Shown in pieces: positions 43,295-56,700 of a stretch of DNA of 64,000 nt; the stretch's first letter is position 1; each line of letters begins with the position of its first letter. This DNA is from Massariosphaeria phaeospora (lineage: Eukaryota; Ascomycota; Dothideomycetes; Pleosporales): assembly GCA_011032825.1 (NCBI GenBank), contig JAADJZ010000024.1, forward strand, positions 600,331-664,330, read 5' to 3'. Under the pieces are notes generated by a model. It saw only the letters and a program-made list of their open reading frames with translations, ran no database searches and was not told the origin of the DNA. A program made the position numbers and the translations under genes.

Positions 43295-45128
43295 ATGTCC
43301 GATACTCGAAGCGCCCTCTTCACTGAGCTGACCACGGAGCCCATATTTGACGATGGCGTATTTCTCCGTGAGGCACTCGACTGCTTGGACTGCCAAAATG
43401 AGGACGAGTTTGACGCTCAACTCGCCGTCGCTGCCCGCGAATCCGGCATCGAGGACCCATATAGGTTTCTCTACCCCGACGTCCACGGTGTCTCGATTGC
43501 TTTCTCTGCCGTGAGCATCTCCACCGAACCTCGAAGTTCCATGTCAATCCATTCGGGGGAGACCCAGTCCACAGGCTTCACATCGCAGCCCTCGCGCCGC
43601 ACCTCTAGGGACCTTTCCTCCAACCCCTACGTAGATGGACAACGAGCACCACCCTCATCGGCGCGAGCATCTCTCTCACTCGAGAACTACGACTCTGTCA
43701 TGGACCGCTTCCGACCCCCTATGCGGCAGAACCACTCCTCGGCTACCTTCACCGGCGCAAACTCGGGCGTGTCTAGTACGGCTTCTTCCATGTCCAAGCC
43801 TTCGCAACGGAAACATAAACGGCCCTCAGGCCTGTTTTCTATGTTCCGGAGAGACTCGGGGTGTGTGAGATCTATGGTTCTCCTGACCTTTCCACTAATT
43901 GCTTTTGCAGTAATTGCCCGTCTCGGTCACATCACGGCCGTCACTTGAAGCCGCAGACCCCAAAGCTGGATTGTGGTCACTCTCTAACCAAACGTGATAT
44001 CCATTTGCATGTAAAAGAAGCTCTAGGAAGCTCAGAAAACCTGGCCCCAAATTGCTGTGGCACGCCGCTGCCAAGAGCTGTGTTGGAAAGAGTTATGACG
44101 GCTGAACAGGCGGCTATCGTTTCTATCGATGCGTTAAGGTCCCCGGTTATGAACTCCCTCCGGGATTCGGGTTACAGCGAGGACGGGGTATCGCCCCTTG
44201 ACTTTGTTCACTCCCTGGACTCTTTGCCTCTCCCCACAGATTCCTTCGTGACTGCGCCGGACTCCGCTGACCTCAACGGAGACATGGCCCGTGAGGATGA
44301 GGAGAGTCTTAGCCCCGCACTTGCAAAAGAAGCTTTCAAGGCCCTGCAGAGCCAGCAAAAGGAGCAATTTGGTCGCGTCTCGCTATTCGAATCAAACCAA
44401 AAAAGAGCATTGTCGGCATACCATCAATGGGTGCTAAGGCGGCTTGCTCTACAACTTAAAACAGACAAGGCAGAAAGGCCCAAACAAGTAGGTCTCAACT
44501 AGAACACCAGCCGTCACCTCAGCTTGCTCACTAGTCCTAGCATTTAGTTGAACTGGAACGACTTGAGGAAAGGCAAATCGCCGCAGAACACGATCTTCGC
44601 AAGGCCCATGAACAGGAGACGCAGAATATGGCAACTGCTCTTAAGTATATGGAAGCCTATTGCCGCGACTCGAAGTCCGAAAATCTGGATGCTGCGCATG
44701 TTGTCACTGAAGAAGATTTAAAAAAACTGGCTTGTCAATACGCGACGCAAGAAAAGTTACCCGCAAAGCACGAGAGCGCCATCAACGTACTCCGAGCGAA
44801 GCAAGAAAGAGGTCTGGAGACCAAACTGCAAAAGCAAGAGGCCGAACTCCAGCAGCTGGACGCGGACTACGAGAAAAACAAGCGGACAGAAGATTTGCAA
44901 TATCTGAAGGACTTGAGCCGCCTTGACGCCACCATACAAGCACGCAGGAGGCGCTTGGCTTGCAGATGGGATCTCACGTTCGAGATATGGCGGCGGGACT
45001 GGCAAGACCAGCATGGCACCGCGATTACCGGACCGCTGCCTCACGAGGCTTGGCCAGAGGATCCAGACATCAAAGGGCCTATCACTCCCATCAGTTCCTT
45101 GGCACTCTACACCCATATGCTGCAGTGA
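43295..45128 (+). CDS. Degenerate RING-like / coiled-coil protein
   Basis: Three exons, 43295-43860, 43911-44487 and 44541-45128, join to 576 aa; introns are 50 and 53 nt and phases agree. The N-terminal 190 residues are Ser-rich. Around residues 191-240 there is a zinc-finger-like remnant: NCP, LDCGHSL (Cys210, His212) and PNCCGTPLP (Cys237, 238). This matches the start of fungal RBR/IBR-type ubiquitin ligases (KLxCGHxxC...PPKCC), but the second CxxC pair and the IBR Cys are absent. From about residue 380 to 510 a long coiled coil follows (ERLEERQIAAEHDLRKAHEQ, QKQEAELQQLDADYEKNK), then a Trp-rich tail. It probably lost ligase chemistry or uses only part of the fold. Function unknown. Confidence 0.72.
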
Positions 45129-45950
45129 AGCGGCGTTGTCCAGGCGAGGATCGCATCTCATTTTCTTGTCTCGCACTCACACTCACACAATAACGGGCGG
45201 GACACCAGTCTCGACCCACCTTTTCCCAACCATTCAGCTCAAAGAACTTTTCTAGTCTCAGCTCAGCTCATTCGGCGGTACCCGGTCCTTTCTTTCTCAA
45301 ATGCATAGCGTAGGTCAGTTCACAACGGAGCGGGGAGTTTGCCAGTTTGCTCGCTATTCTCTCATCGGGGGCGCTTTCTGGGGTGCGTTTTTATATCCAT
45401 ATACCCCCGTCTCTGGCCTGCATCTGCATATCAGTCCTGTTCAGTTCAGTGTCGGTTCTGTTCTGTTCGGCTTTTTTTCTTTTGTTGAGTAGAGAGCAAG
45501 TCAAGTTTGAGTGCAGTGGAAGTGGAAGTGGGGCGATCGATGGTACAGTGAGAGTAGTACCAAACGTTTCTACTTACTTGCAAGACAAGGCCGTTCTAAA
45601 TTGGCGGTGGACGTCATGTCGCTGTACAACTACTTATGGCGGATGCAGAGGCAGAGGCAGATGAAGAAAATTAAATACATGTCCTTGTCGGCACTTGCGA
45701 AACTCGTAGTATCCGTGATAACGTTCGTGTACCTACGTATCGTATGGACACCTATGTGAGGCGCACGCAAAATACATACATACATATGCCCCGCATGCTC
45801 TACTCCCCCAATTCCCGTTGCTGTTCTTCCTCGCCCAGAGTGTGTTCTTCGTACCACATAGTTCTACAATACCAGGCTTAGCTTTTTATTGAGCACCTCC
45901 TTCCGAATTAGGAGGGCCCTAGGGCCAGCAGCGGTTTAGGCTGTCACGTG

Positions 45951-46006
45951 CAACCGCGCAACCGCGCAACCGCGCAACCGCGCAACCGCGCAACCGCGCA
46001 ACCGCG
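45951..46006. repeat. Tandem array of seven CAACCGCG octamers
   Basis: Seven perfect copies of the 8-bp unit CAACCGCG in direct orientation, followed by one partial changed unit. It is directly followed by a GGAAAC-type repeat tract. A perfect CpG-bearing minisatellite in non-coding DNA indicates recent expansion. Confidence 0.95.
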
Positions 46007-46797
46007 CACCCGTGAATCCCCGCGAAAACGGAAACGGAAACGGAAAACGGAAACCGCGACTTTGGTACGCTTATGCAATGCATGCATGCATACACTGGCA
46101 GATATGCACCGCCAAAAGAATATGCAACCAACATGCAGACTCGCTAGACTAGACTGACTGTGTACGTTTGTTTCGCTTCGCTTCGTAGTCAAAGTGAGGG
46201 TTGGTACTGGATAGGTATGTATGTATGCAGTCAGATTTGTAGTCTGGTCTGTGGAGGTGGGCTGGCAGGGTAAATGGATGGAAATAGCAGGCATGTTGTT
46301 TTGCGGTTAGGATACGACTTGATTGTTTGCAGGTGCGTGCTCTGCTCTGCTCTCGATTCTGATCTGTTTTGGGGGTTTAGGGATTGCTGATCGAAAGTAT
46401 CTCTGGTAGGTAGTGAGTGCAGCGTGCAGCGTGCGCACGAGCCAAGCAAGCAGACACTAAAGTAAAATATAAGAACTCTATACCTGGATAGATAAATAGA
46501 TACATGCGCCTGCGAAAAAGACGTGCAGTGCAGTGCGAGCTAACTAAGAAGCGGTTCTGTTGGCAACCGTGCATCGGGTTTTGCCTCCGAAGCCGGTATA
46601 CATACGGATGCACAGCGCAGCGCAGCGCAGCCGACAACACCGACAGCAGCGGCGGCATCAGCAGTAGCAGCACGGATAGATAACCCCCCTAGCCCGAGGG
46701 CCCCCAGAGCGCCAGAGACCAGAGGCAAGCGTCCGCAGCGGCCATGACATGCGCCGAGCGGAGAAGACGTCGCAGGCGGAAGCAGTCCAAGGAAAGG

Positions 46798-46821
46798 GGG
46801 TATGGGTATGGGTATGGGTAT
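46798..46821. repeat. Four GGGTAT hexamers
   Basis: Perfect short tandem repeat after a G run. It is not the fungal telomere unit TTAGGG. Confidence 0.85.
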
Positions 46822-47352
46822 GTAAGCGCATGTTCAGCAGCTAGAAAACAAATACTTTCAGCGAAGCAAAGCAGATGATCAAAGATACATGAGAAAAAGA
46901 ATCGCCTGAGAGAGCAAATAAAAAAGTTTTAGTTTGAACGAGTCTAACAAACGACATAGGAGAAGAGTATGTTGGGGGTATGAGGTATTGAGCTGTAGTA
47001 CATGTAGAAGGGGGGGATTTACATAAAAGGCCGAAACTGTGCATTTGTAGAATGTAACCCGGTAAAAAGACAGGCGCGGAGCGAGCGACGGAGCGCAGGC
47101 CGGCCAGTTGGGGGAAGTCTCCGCTGGTTTTTATCAGATCTTGACATTCCTCCGCTGATAGGTAACGCCGGGATATGTAAGTCGTGAGCGCGACTGTAGA
47201 AGTAGAAAAGAGAAAAGGGTGTCTAGCGACTCCTGCGCTACCAGTGTCCAGCCAGCATCCGCCACGACCAGATTCCGGCAAGCGCGACACAATGCGTATC
47301 AACATCGCGACGGTGGTTCCACTACTCTGTGGCTGCCGACCGGCGCTATTGG

Positions 47353-49259
47353 CTAGATTCCGGCGCTTCGGTGCTGGCGATACTCGCGACCCCCTCCAGC
47401 GCTCAAGGCGCGACCATTTGTGCTAGGTAAGGTAAGCTGCTTACTTGCAAGTCCGTCAGAGGTCGCAATCCTTCGCCTGGTAGTGTGCTTTTGGAGCCGG
47501 GTTGTCCTCCAGCCCTCGTACCATTGCTCGCGACTGGCCTCCCGAAGTTCCGCACGCCATTCGGTAAACACGCTCTCTCTCAACCTGACGAAATCGCAAT
47601 GGTCCGGGTTGTAGGGATCGGCGAAACCCCAGGGGAACGTTCGGCCGACCACCTCTGGCTCGTACGGATCGGGGGAAATGATGCTGAGAGGGAGGTAGGG
47701 CATCTCGGACTCTTCGTTGTGAATGGATGCAGACATTGCTGACCGTTTCCGGGCGTGACCACGCTTCGCACTAGGGGGGGATGTTGGAGGCGATTTTGGC
47801 GAGGACTGGGAGGAAGTGTCTGAGCGAGCAGCTTCAGAGGAGGATCGCTCCAGAATCTTGTTGAGGACATCCGCGGTGGCCTCATTATCAGATGATTGAA
47901 TGTAGGCATCCTCGTCCCGCTCGTCGAGTCGATCCTCGTCCTCATCGTCTGACTCGGAGAGGTGCAACGCCTCCAAGGGGTCTAGTTTAGCTCGCTTCAA
48001 AGTGTCCCACACCATCTTTTTGAGGAAGCGCATATGCGCTGTAGTAATTGTGTCGGCCTTGCTAATGACGGGGATAACAGTGGTCCTTCCTTGCAGTTCG
48101 CGAAGCACGTTCAGGTCCAGGTTCTCATCGAGGCCTCCAAATATTTGACTTGCCGTCTTCGCATTAGGCTTCTTGCGGGACTCGGCAATGTTCGCATCGA
48201 GACGCGTCGGGTCTAGGATTAAGAAAACGCAATGGATGTGAGTGTCACGAACGCCCGGAGCACGCACAACCTTTTGCTCCTCGGTGAAGGTATCCTCGAA
48301 CTTGGACTCGAGGAACGAAGTGATGATTGGCAGCTGAAAATCGACGATGCTCTTCTCAAGGCCTTGCGAATCCCACAGAGTGACGCCAACCCGTTCACCA
48401 TCCACCTCGGTCTCCAAGTATTCGGAAGTGAAGGGCGAGTCGGACGACGCGGCAGTCGATGGAGGAGACGGAGAGCGTGGGCGCTTCTTAGCAGGCAATC
48501 CGAGGGCGGTGCGCAAGAAGTCGATGAAGGACGACTTGCCGGAGTTCTTAGTCCCAATGACGAGAATACTAGATGCCAGTCAGACAGAGTACAATTTCAG
48601 ACAGTACAATTCCTCGAGTGCAGGGCTTACTTGAAGGGAGTCGGGTCCTTCCTCCTTCGTACTCGGCGGGGGCTGTTGACGGAGCCGACGGCGCTGATGG
48701 CACTGCTGGCATAGCTGTACCGGCCGCGATGTGTCATGCTCTCGGTCCGCGGGTAGGGGTCGTACTCGATGTACGAGGGCGAGCTGCCCGGAAGCGGCGG
48801 CGCTTGCTGCATGTGGGCGTTGGGGTTGTGCGCGGGGCTGTAGTCACCCGACGGCCTGCTGAAATTGTGACTGTTGACTCTGTTGGACACAATGGCGACG
48901 GAATCCGGGCGGGTGTCTTCGCCGCCAAAGTTGTCGATCTGGGGTAAGGGGGAGTGCGAGGGCAGGCGGGGCGGCTGTCGAGGAAGCATCGCAGCGTCCC
49001 TCTGTCGACGCAGGGCCTCCTCCTGGGCAAGCGCCTTCTGCTTCTTGCTCATCTTGCCTCCGGATGCGCTGCGCTGGGCGCCACGGGTCTCGCTCGAGCT
49101 CTTGCGACGCAGAAAACCGAAGCTCGTCCTGCGCGGTCCTGCGGGCTGCGGTTGCTGGTCGCCGTTCGTGTGCTGGATCTGCGGCAGTGCGGTGCTCTCG
49201 GGGGATCCGTCTCGGGGCGCGGGACGGAGGGAGCGAGCGGGAGTGGTGGTGCTGGCCAT
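47353..49259 (-). CDS. Septin-like GTPase (possibly AspE/group-5 type)
   Basis: Two exons on minus, 49259-48631 and 48568-47353, give 614 aa; the 62-nt intron lies directly before the GTPase core. The first 200 residues are disordered and basic. The G domain shows the P-loop GTKNSGKSS, the G3 box DSQGLE and the G4 box SKAD. Septin-specific blocks follow the G domain: RTFPWGFADPYNPDHCDF and the helix after it. A Ser/acidic insert (about 80 residues, DDEDEDRLDERDED and a Ser-rich part) sits inside the G domain. Septins polymerise at the cortex and septa. The insert, long N tail and absent C-terminal coiled coil fit the filamentous-fungus-specific group better than core septins, but the subgroup is a guess. 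The last 30 codons look non-conserved. Confidence 0.82.
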
Positions 49260-50793
49260 GTTGGCGTGCGACGGCGTCACGTTACTTATCAACGGAACGG
49301 GGGTTCGCGCGCGCGGACAATTTTAGCAAGCGGACGGAAAGGAGACCAGATGGATGGCGGTGTTCCACGGTTGGCTGGGTGGCTGGCTTAGTCGGGCTGC
49401 GGGCGGTTCTCCAGAGTGCGACCGACGAACCTTCAGGCTGCTGCACGCAGTAGTGGTGAAAGAAGGATGAGATTAGAGGGAGGGAGGGAGCTGCGTCGGA
49501 GTTTGCAGGTCAGTACTCGCTCATCGTACGCGCCCTGTGCTGTTCACCTCCAGCGACACGCGTGGTAGAGGGCCGGGGCCGGGATGCAGACGAGAGATTG
49601 CCTACCAGTAACATGTGGAGCGCGCACTCTGGGCTACTGCAGGGCGACCAAGCTGCCGGGCCTAGTGCTACCAGGCGGACGCAAACGACGAGGCGGCGAG
49701 TTCAAAGAGCACAAGGACGGGCGCCGTCGCCAGGAATGGTGAAAGAGCAAGGAGCCAGGACACGTCGGGCGCAGAGGCAATTGACTGGTGACTGGTGGCT
49801 GGTGACGTGGGCGGAGGGAAAAGAGCGCGCAACAGCACACGCACACGCACACACACAGCGCACAAGCTCAGGGGCGCCAGAAGAAGATTTGCGCTGGTGC
49901 AGGGAGATGGAGGGAGGGTTGGCACGGCTCACCACTGAAACGGCCAACGGCTGCACTCACGTCTCACGGATGGACAAGACGCAATTCGCAGTTCGCGATC
50001 TGCAATCATTCTGGAACTCCCGGCGGCTTTTCCAGACTCTCCACGCCCAGCTATCAGACATGTCACCCATGTTACACGGCGCTGGCTGTCCGGCTGGCTG
50101 CAGAGGCAGCGGAGCCGTGTATGCAGAGCAAAGGGGCTCCAGAGTGGCAGAGTCCATGCTCGACCTGAGCGCACTGCTCGCCGGTAATTCCCCGCTACAG
50201 ACAACATGGTGTGGGCTTGTTTGGAGAGAACGTATGTACAAGGAGGTCGAGGGCATACGATCCGCGTCGCGCATGCGCTTGTCATCTTGTTTCTATAGGC
50301 AGATCTCGGTTTCAGCCCGCGATGCGAATACTCTGCTTCTAGCCAATAGTGTGGTTGGGATTTTGGCATCTATTGTTCAGGACTCTCATTGGCCCTTGCT
50401 GAGCTCCGCATAGTACTGCCGAGGATCAGCCGAGGAACACATTCATCTCATGCACAGCCGGCGGCCCGCACCCGCTGCACCACCTCCACAGCGGCTCAAA
50501 AGGCCTTCCCTTTGAATGAAGCTGTGGACTTTGTATGCGACAGCTATACAGACTCTCGCAGCCTTTTTCTGACGCGTAGTTGTTGCAGGGGGTCGCTGCA
50601 GGTGCGCGCGCAGCCCCCTAGGCATCTCTCTGCCGTCCGAAGTTTTGATGTTCGTCGGGTAAACCTCGGCCGTGATAACAAATACACAGCGAGGTGCTGC
50701 ACGCGTACTTTGAGGTCCGTGGTGCCGAATAACCTTCGCCAAGAAAGTAGAGAGAGAGTATAAAAAAAGAATTTGTATAAAGAAAAAAGCATA
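49260..50793. other. Intergenic region up to the AT-rich block, no gene recognised
   Basis: Upstream region of the septin-like gene, then normal-composition DNA that ends abruptly at the transposon end at 50794. A 283-codon open frame on plus (49562-50413) has no ATG at its beginning, low-complexity composition and no family resemblance. No RNA gene found. Confidence 0.5.
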
Positions 50794-50979
50794 ACGTAAT
50801 AGATTACCAAACTCGCTAGATTACTAAACCCGCTAAAATTTCTTAGCACAACCAACTTATTTTAAAGAATATTGAATTAATTGCTATTAAACAAGGAACC
50901 TGCGTACGTTGTACTAGTTTTAAATTTTAAAACTTTTTTTATATTCTTTTAGCAAGTTTGAGCATTGTATTTTGTATTA

Positions 50980-52637
50980 ACGTAAAGCATTAGCGAACTC
51001 GCTACACTAGTAAACTCGCTAAAATTTCTTAGCACTACTACTTTCTCTATTAACGCGATATAGCTTACTACGACTAAAAAGCAAATAGTTATTTAATATA
51101 TTCTTAACTTGAATTCGCGAGAATTTGCTTTTTAGCTGTTTAAAGTAGAAAATATAAAAGATAAACTAGAAACTACGCAAAGTAAAGAGCTAGTAGGTAA
51201 AAACTAAGCTAAAAGATTTGTAACGCGTTTAAGCGAGCTTAAAATAGCTTTTAATTAAGCAAAGAATTAGCAAACAATACAATAAAAAGATTCTAAAGTA
51301 ATTAGCGCGTAGTTTAAGCTTGTTAGAAATACTAAAGCTACGTACAGCATCTACGACAATAATATGCACAATTTCAACAAAACTAGTTTCTAAATAAGCG
51401 TAATTAGGTGTATAAAAGTTGTTACAAGCTTTTAAAAACGTACTTAACTTAATTTTATCTAGCTAGGTAACTAGAAGTAGGTAATAGTTATTTAAAGCAT
51501 TTGCGCCGTAGAGTACGCAATTTCGCTATTTATTATTTACAAAAAGCGCGTTTACATTTTAGCATAGTATAAGAAAAGCTCTATACTTAGCAATAAAAAG
51601 CTTTTAGTTTTTAAAAACAGCTAGACAAACAACGCTTTTAGTTTTAAATAGTTAAAGCACTTTAATGCGCATACAAAAGCGCGTTAGGTAAAAAAGTATT
51701 AGCTACTTATTTTAAACAGCTATAAAAGCTACTAATCTTAGAATTTTAAAAACTATTGCTTTAAAAACAAGATTTTTACGCTTTGCATACTAGTTTATTT
51801 ATTTTATATTCTTTAGCTTTTAAATGTAGTTTGCTTTTTGTTGCTAAAGCTAAAGTACTTTTAACGCGTTTAGAACTTAGCGCGCTAGCTTGTTTTTTAT
51901 ATTAACAAAAAAAGCTTTTTGCTAGCTTTTAAAAACGCGTTTCTAAAAGTGTTTACAACAAAAAACTACAAAAAAGCTTTTAAAGTTTTAAAGCTAGTTT
52001 CTATTAACGCGTAAGTAGTTTTTAATTATTTTAAAGTACAACTATGTACTTCGCTACTACTTTTTGCACTAAAAACGCCGTAGTAGTTAAAATCTTTAAG
52101 CAATACGCTTAAATTTAAATCGCAATCAAAGTTTATTACTACTATGCTTAATTTCTCTTTATTATTTTTAAAAAATAAAGTTAACTAGCTTGTGAAAGAG
52201 TTTTACTAGATAGCCTATTAAGTTAAGCTAATACGCAATCAAATCTCTAGCTTTAAAAAAACTATTAAAAAAGTAACAAAAAAAATTTACAAAAACAAAA
52301 GCAAATTTACATAGGTAGTATAATAGAGTATAGTAACAAATTAGCGTAAGTAGCTGCTAAAGCGTTAACAGCACTTTAGCTACTAAAAATCCGCGTAGTA
52401 GAAAAAGTTAAAAAAGAGTACAACTAGCTCTACGACGCTGTAAAAACTATAGTAATACAAAATACAATACTCGAACCTACTAAAAAAAATAAAAAAAGCT
52501 TTTAAATCTAAAGCTAGCACAACGTACGTAAGTTTCTTGTTTAATAGCAATTAATTTAATATTCTTTAAAATAAGTTAGTTGTACTAAATTTTTTTACTA
52601 AGTTTACTAGTGCAGCGAGTTTGCTAATGCTTTATGT
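50980..52637 (+). mobile_element. Full-length ACGTAAA-family transposon nested in copy D (copy C)
   Basis: Terminal inverted repeats begin ACGTAAAGCATTAGC at 50980 and end GCTTTATGT at 52637. TA flanks both ends (50978-50979, 52638-52639). The length is 1658 bp. The interior shares segments with copy A and 61440-62635, so it is a related Tc1/mariner (pogo/Fot1-like) family with different ends. Near the right end the plus strand reads a Lys/Leu-rich, coiled-coil-like C terminus (for example LTALQLLKIRVVEKVKKEYN with a stop at the first Q), typical of transposase tails. It is inactivated by many stops. Confidence 0.85.
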
Positions 52638-53027
52638 TACTATAGTTTTTACAGCGCTGTAAAGCTAGTTGTACTTTTTTTTAAACTTTTTTTACAATGT
52701 ATTTTTTTTAATAGCTAAAGCGCTATAAACGCTTTAGTAGCTACTTGCGCTAATCTACTACTATATTCTATTGTACTACTTATTTAAATTCGCTTTTGTT
52801 TGCGCAATTTTCGCTTGATTATCTTTGCTAATTAATTTTTAAGCTTTTTAATATAGTAGTTCTTAAGCGCGTTTTAATTCAGCATTAATTTAGCTTTTTT
52901 TATAAACTAGAAAAAGCTACTTTGCGCTAAAGTAAGCAATTTAGTAATAAAATTGCGTACTAGCTTGAATTGTAATTTAAATTCAAGTATATTGCTTAGA
53001 GTTTTTAACTGCTACAGCGTTTCTAGT

Positions 53028-53353
53028 AGAGTAGTAAATAGGTATAAGTTAAGTTAAAGTTGAGTTAGCTTACGTAAAACCTTAGTGCTAACTTAACTTA
53101 TACCTACGCTAAAACGTTTTAGCGTAGGTATAAGTTAGATTAGCACAAACCTCTACAATTCTATATTTTAATATATTTTCTTCTTATAATTATAACAGCT
53201 AGTTATAATAAGTTTATTAACCTAAAAGTAGTACCTATAACCTAACTTTAACCTACGCTTTAATTACTTTAACTTAACTTTAACTTTAGGTTTGTGCGAC
53301 TTTAACTCAATTTATACTCAACAATAAGTACTTTCTATCTATTCGCTAGCGTA
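53028..53353. mobile_element. 326-bp non-autonomous element with 9-bp target duplications
   Basis: Flanked by the direct repeat GTTTCTAGT (53019-53027 and 53354-53362). Copy C has the single uninterrupted site (GTTTTTAGT after RIP-like change) at the same place. The element is filled with TAACTTAACT-like words, has a 42-bp palindrome and ends ATTCGCTAGCGTA, as does 4801-4919. A 9-bp duplication fits Mutator-like elements; terminal repeats are weak. Confidence 0.75.
53095..53136. repeat. 42-bp perfect palindrome
   Basis: Two 21-bp halves are exact reverse complements with the axis between 53115 and 53116 (AAAAC|GTTTT). After a few mismatches, pairing resumes outward (GTGCTA with TAGCAC), giving an imperfect inverted repeat of roughly 65 bp. 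Confidence 0.95.
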
Positions 53354-53653
53354 GTTTCTAGTGCAAAAAGTAGTAGCGAAGTACATAGCTATACTTTAAA
53401 ATAATTAAAAACTACTTGCGCGTTAATAGAAAGTAGTTTTAAAACTTTAAAAGCTTTTTTGTAGTTTTCTATTGTAAACACTTTTAAAAACGCGTTTTTA
53501 AAAGCTAGCAAAAAGCTTTTTTTGTTAATATAAAAAACGCGCTAGCGCGCTAAGTTTTAAACGCGTTAAGAGTACTTTAGCTTTAGTAGCAAAAAGCAAA
53601 CTACATTTAGAAGCTAAAGAATATAAAATAAATAAAGTAGCATACAAAGCGTA

Positions 53654-53745
53654 ACGTAAACGATTACTAAGTAGCTAATATTACTAAGTAACTAAAAATC
53701 TCTTAGCACAACTAACTTATTTTAAAGAATATTAAATTATTATGT
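53654..53745 (-). mobile_element. Partial ACGTAAA-family transposon end (copy F)
   Basis: Starts ACGTAAACG after TA at 53652-53653, inside copy D. About 90 bp match the same end as in copy D and copy C (including AACTTATTTTAAAGAATATT), then similarity stops, so the copy is truncated or interrupted. Confidence 0.65.
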
Positions 53746-56700
53746 AGTTTAAAATACTGTATACAGTTTAAAAGTAGTAAAAAGCGCAAAGTAAAAAAAT
53801 AAAAATAACTATACTTAATAGAAGTTTAGATTTAGTACTTTTAGCAAAGCATTTTTGCTCGTCTAGTTTTGCAAGCGCTTAATAAATTTATTAACTTTTT
53901 GTTTACAATTTACTTACTATTGTTAGTGTTTACTTTATAAAATACTTGCAACGGCTTTAAATTATTTGCTTATGCTAACTAGCTATAGGTTAGAGTATAA
54001 GTTGCTTTAGCGCGTTTTATAGCGCTTTAAAGCTAGCTATAACAATAGCGAAATTGCTTAAAAACTAAGCGTTAAGCGTTTTTGTATAAGCAAAATCTAA
54101 CTTAGCGTTAAGCAATAAAAGTAGTTGTATTCTTCGATTACTATTAAACGCAAAAAAAAAGCTATTTCTTTTAAATTTACAAAAACAGCTTAGTTGATTT
54201 TATCTACAGCTAAACTAAGCTCTATATTAATAAAATAAAAAAGTTTCTATATAACGATTTTAGTGTAAAAACCTCAAACGCTACTATTAAAAAGTTTTTA
54301 AAATCTATTTGCTAGAGTTACAAAATAGCTGCAAAAATAGCTTGTAAGCATAGCAAGCTTTTACAAGCACTATTCAAAAGTTATCTCTAAAGTTAAAAAA
54401 CTAATTAAGTTATTTATTTAAATAAGTTTGCTGCTAACAGGCGTACAAAAAATAAAAAGCGTAAATAAGCACTTATTAATTAGTCTTGCTAGTTAAGCTA
54501 CGCTGTTAAACGCTTTAAGAAATAAAATCTATTGCTAGCAATAACAATTAATAGTTACTTTACTTATACAATCTTTTAAAAGGCTATTACTACTAAGATA
54601 TTTAAGAATTTTCAAAAGTATTAGGTATTGCTATATTGCTAAGCGTACCTAGCACTAAACTCTATTATAGTAATAGACAACGCTTTAATCTATTAATTAA
54701 ATTGCGTACGTTAGCTTTGCTAAGATTAAAGCGTTGCTTTAAAGTACTTGCTACTATACTTGCTAAATTATAACCTATATGTAATAAGCTAAAAGCTCTA
54801 TGAATTACTTTAGTCGTAGAACTTTAGTAGCTATTAACGCTGTACGTAACAGCTTCGACAATACCTAAAAAAGCTTCGCTAGTTTCTAGTTAACAAAAGT
54901 TTTGCAGTATTAAGTTTTTACATAGCTTTCAAAAGCGCTTCGTAAGTGCTTTAGAAGGTAACTAATGTAAAACTGCGTTTAATCGTAGGTTTGATAACAC
55001 TTGAAATAGATTAATAGTATAGTAATAAAAATAGTATATTCGTGTAAAAGAAACGAATTACTGTCTTAGCAGCAATTTAGTGCGAGGTACTTTTAAAGGT
55101 TTTGCAAGAAACTAGTCTAGCTCGTTATAGCCTATAGTAGCTATTAATCAAAAGAAAACAAACACGTAAAGCTACTTAGCTTTACATTATTTCTTTTCTA
55201 AGAGCTTAAACGTTTCGTAAGCTAACTTCGTTTAAAATTTTCTAATAGAAGCCTATATAGGCTATTGTAAAGCAGAATAGCTCTCTAGAGCTCTATACTA
55301 ATGCCTTAAACTAGTACAAACTTAAGTAAAGTTAAAGTAAAAAAGTAGTAAAGTTTTTCTTAGTAAAGCTAGCGGTAAAGTGTACTGCTAGCAGAATCTA
55401 GCGGATTTTCGGCCTAGCGGCAAGTGCTGCCTATAGTTCTTTTATAGCTCGTACTAGCTTTTTTTAACTCTTATTTTTACATTAACCTTGCTAAATCTTT
55501 GAATTTAAAAATTAGTTAACGTTAGGATAAGTAAGTTGATCTAGGTTATAATAAGCTATTGTAGAGTGTTTGGTAGCTAACGATGTAACTATTAGTTCTT
55601 TTTTCGCATATTAGCTTGCGTTAGCTTTTCTTTAGCTGCTTTAATTATTTACTAGCTAACATAAACATTACTAGAGTTAGTAATAACATTTTAGACAATA
55701 GCAACTTTATAGTGCACTTTTGCGCGCGTTGCGTTGCGTTCTAAAGTAATAGAGAGTATTGTTACTTAGGCTAGGTAAAATGCTGCATGCTTATTGTTAA
55801 CAATTTTAACAAGCGTTTGTACTAAAAGTAAATTGTTAAAAATAACAAAAGCAAAAAGCATAGGTATCTAAAATGCTTCTAGTGTTTTAATACAAACTAA
55901 AACTGCTGTTTAATGCGTATCTAAACTAGTTAGAAGCGTTATAAGCTATTTTAATTTTATATAAAATACTAGAAAAGCTTTAAAGTAAGTTGAAAAAAGT
56001 TGTACTCGCTCTAAAGAGAGTTCGCGACAAGAGTTATTTTGTAGTCGTTTTTAACTTCGCTTACAAGCCTCTGTTCTCTAGCGCGCTTGAAACTAAAAAA
56101 AAAGTTTTTAAAACTTTTCGCTAGTTCAAAGCGTATACTAACGATAAAGTAAAGCTTGCTATAATAAAAATAAGCAAGACCTGTAAGAACATTTTTAAAA
56201 CGCTTAATAAGTATGTGTTATAACTTCTTAAAGTGTAGCAAAGCGCTAATTTAGTTTCTAGTTGTTAATATGCTCTCTACAGCGCGCACCTCTATTTTTA
56301 CAATAAATCCACCAACTTTAATAAAGATCTTAATGCTAAAGTTAAGTCGAATAGTTGCGTTTGTACTATTAAAGCTGCTGCTTTCTAGTAGAAGTATCTT
56401 AAGTAGTTGTTTAACTAGTTAGTAGCAGCAAAACTTTAAGAAAACGTTAAGCAAGCTAATACTTCGCGTAAGAAAGTATATTAGCCTATTATAAGCTACT
56501 ATAACTCGTATTAACATATTTTAGTTTAAAAAAGCTTGCGTTGTTATCGATCTAGTAGCTAAAAGAGATTGCAAGCGCGCTTAGCTTTCTGCGAATCTTG
56601 CCAACGCAACTGCAAAGCGTGCAGTTAAAAAGAACAAAGTACAGAAAAGTATGCTTACGAAGAAAGTTAAGTTGCTTATAGCAAAGTTTATAAACTTTAG

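Larger units (their letters stand above)
45129..47352. other. Long intergenic region with simple repeats, no gene recognised
   Basis: 2.2 kb between convergent genes (RING-like on plus, septin-like on minus), so much may be 3' UTR. It contains an octamer tandem array (45951-46006), GGAAAC-like units (about 46024-46054), TGCATGCA words, GCGCA units near 46615 and four GGGTAT units (46798-46821). Short frames such as 45944-46294 are produced by the repeats. Confidence 0.55.
50794..53653 (-). mobile_element. ACGTAAA-family DNA transposon, interrupted by later insertions (copy D)
   Basis: Copy D starts with ACGTAATAGATTACC after a TA at 50792-50793. Its first 186 bp match the reverse complement of the end of copy C. 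It is split by copy C (50980-52637), resumes at 52638, is split again by a 326-bp element (53028-53353) and is broken a third time at 53654 by another family member. Uninterrupted counterparts of all three breakpoints can be read inside copy C near 52440-52470, 52062-52080 and 51777-51795. Its far end is not found in the window. All frames are destroyed by C/T and G/A changes. Confidence 0.8.
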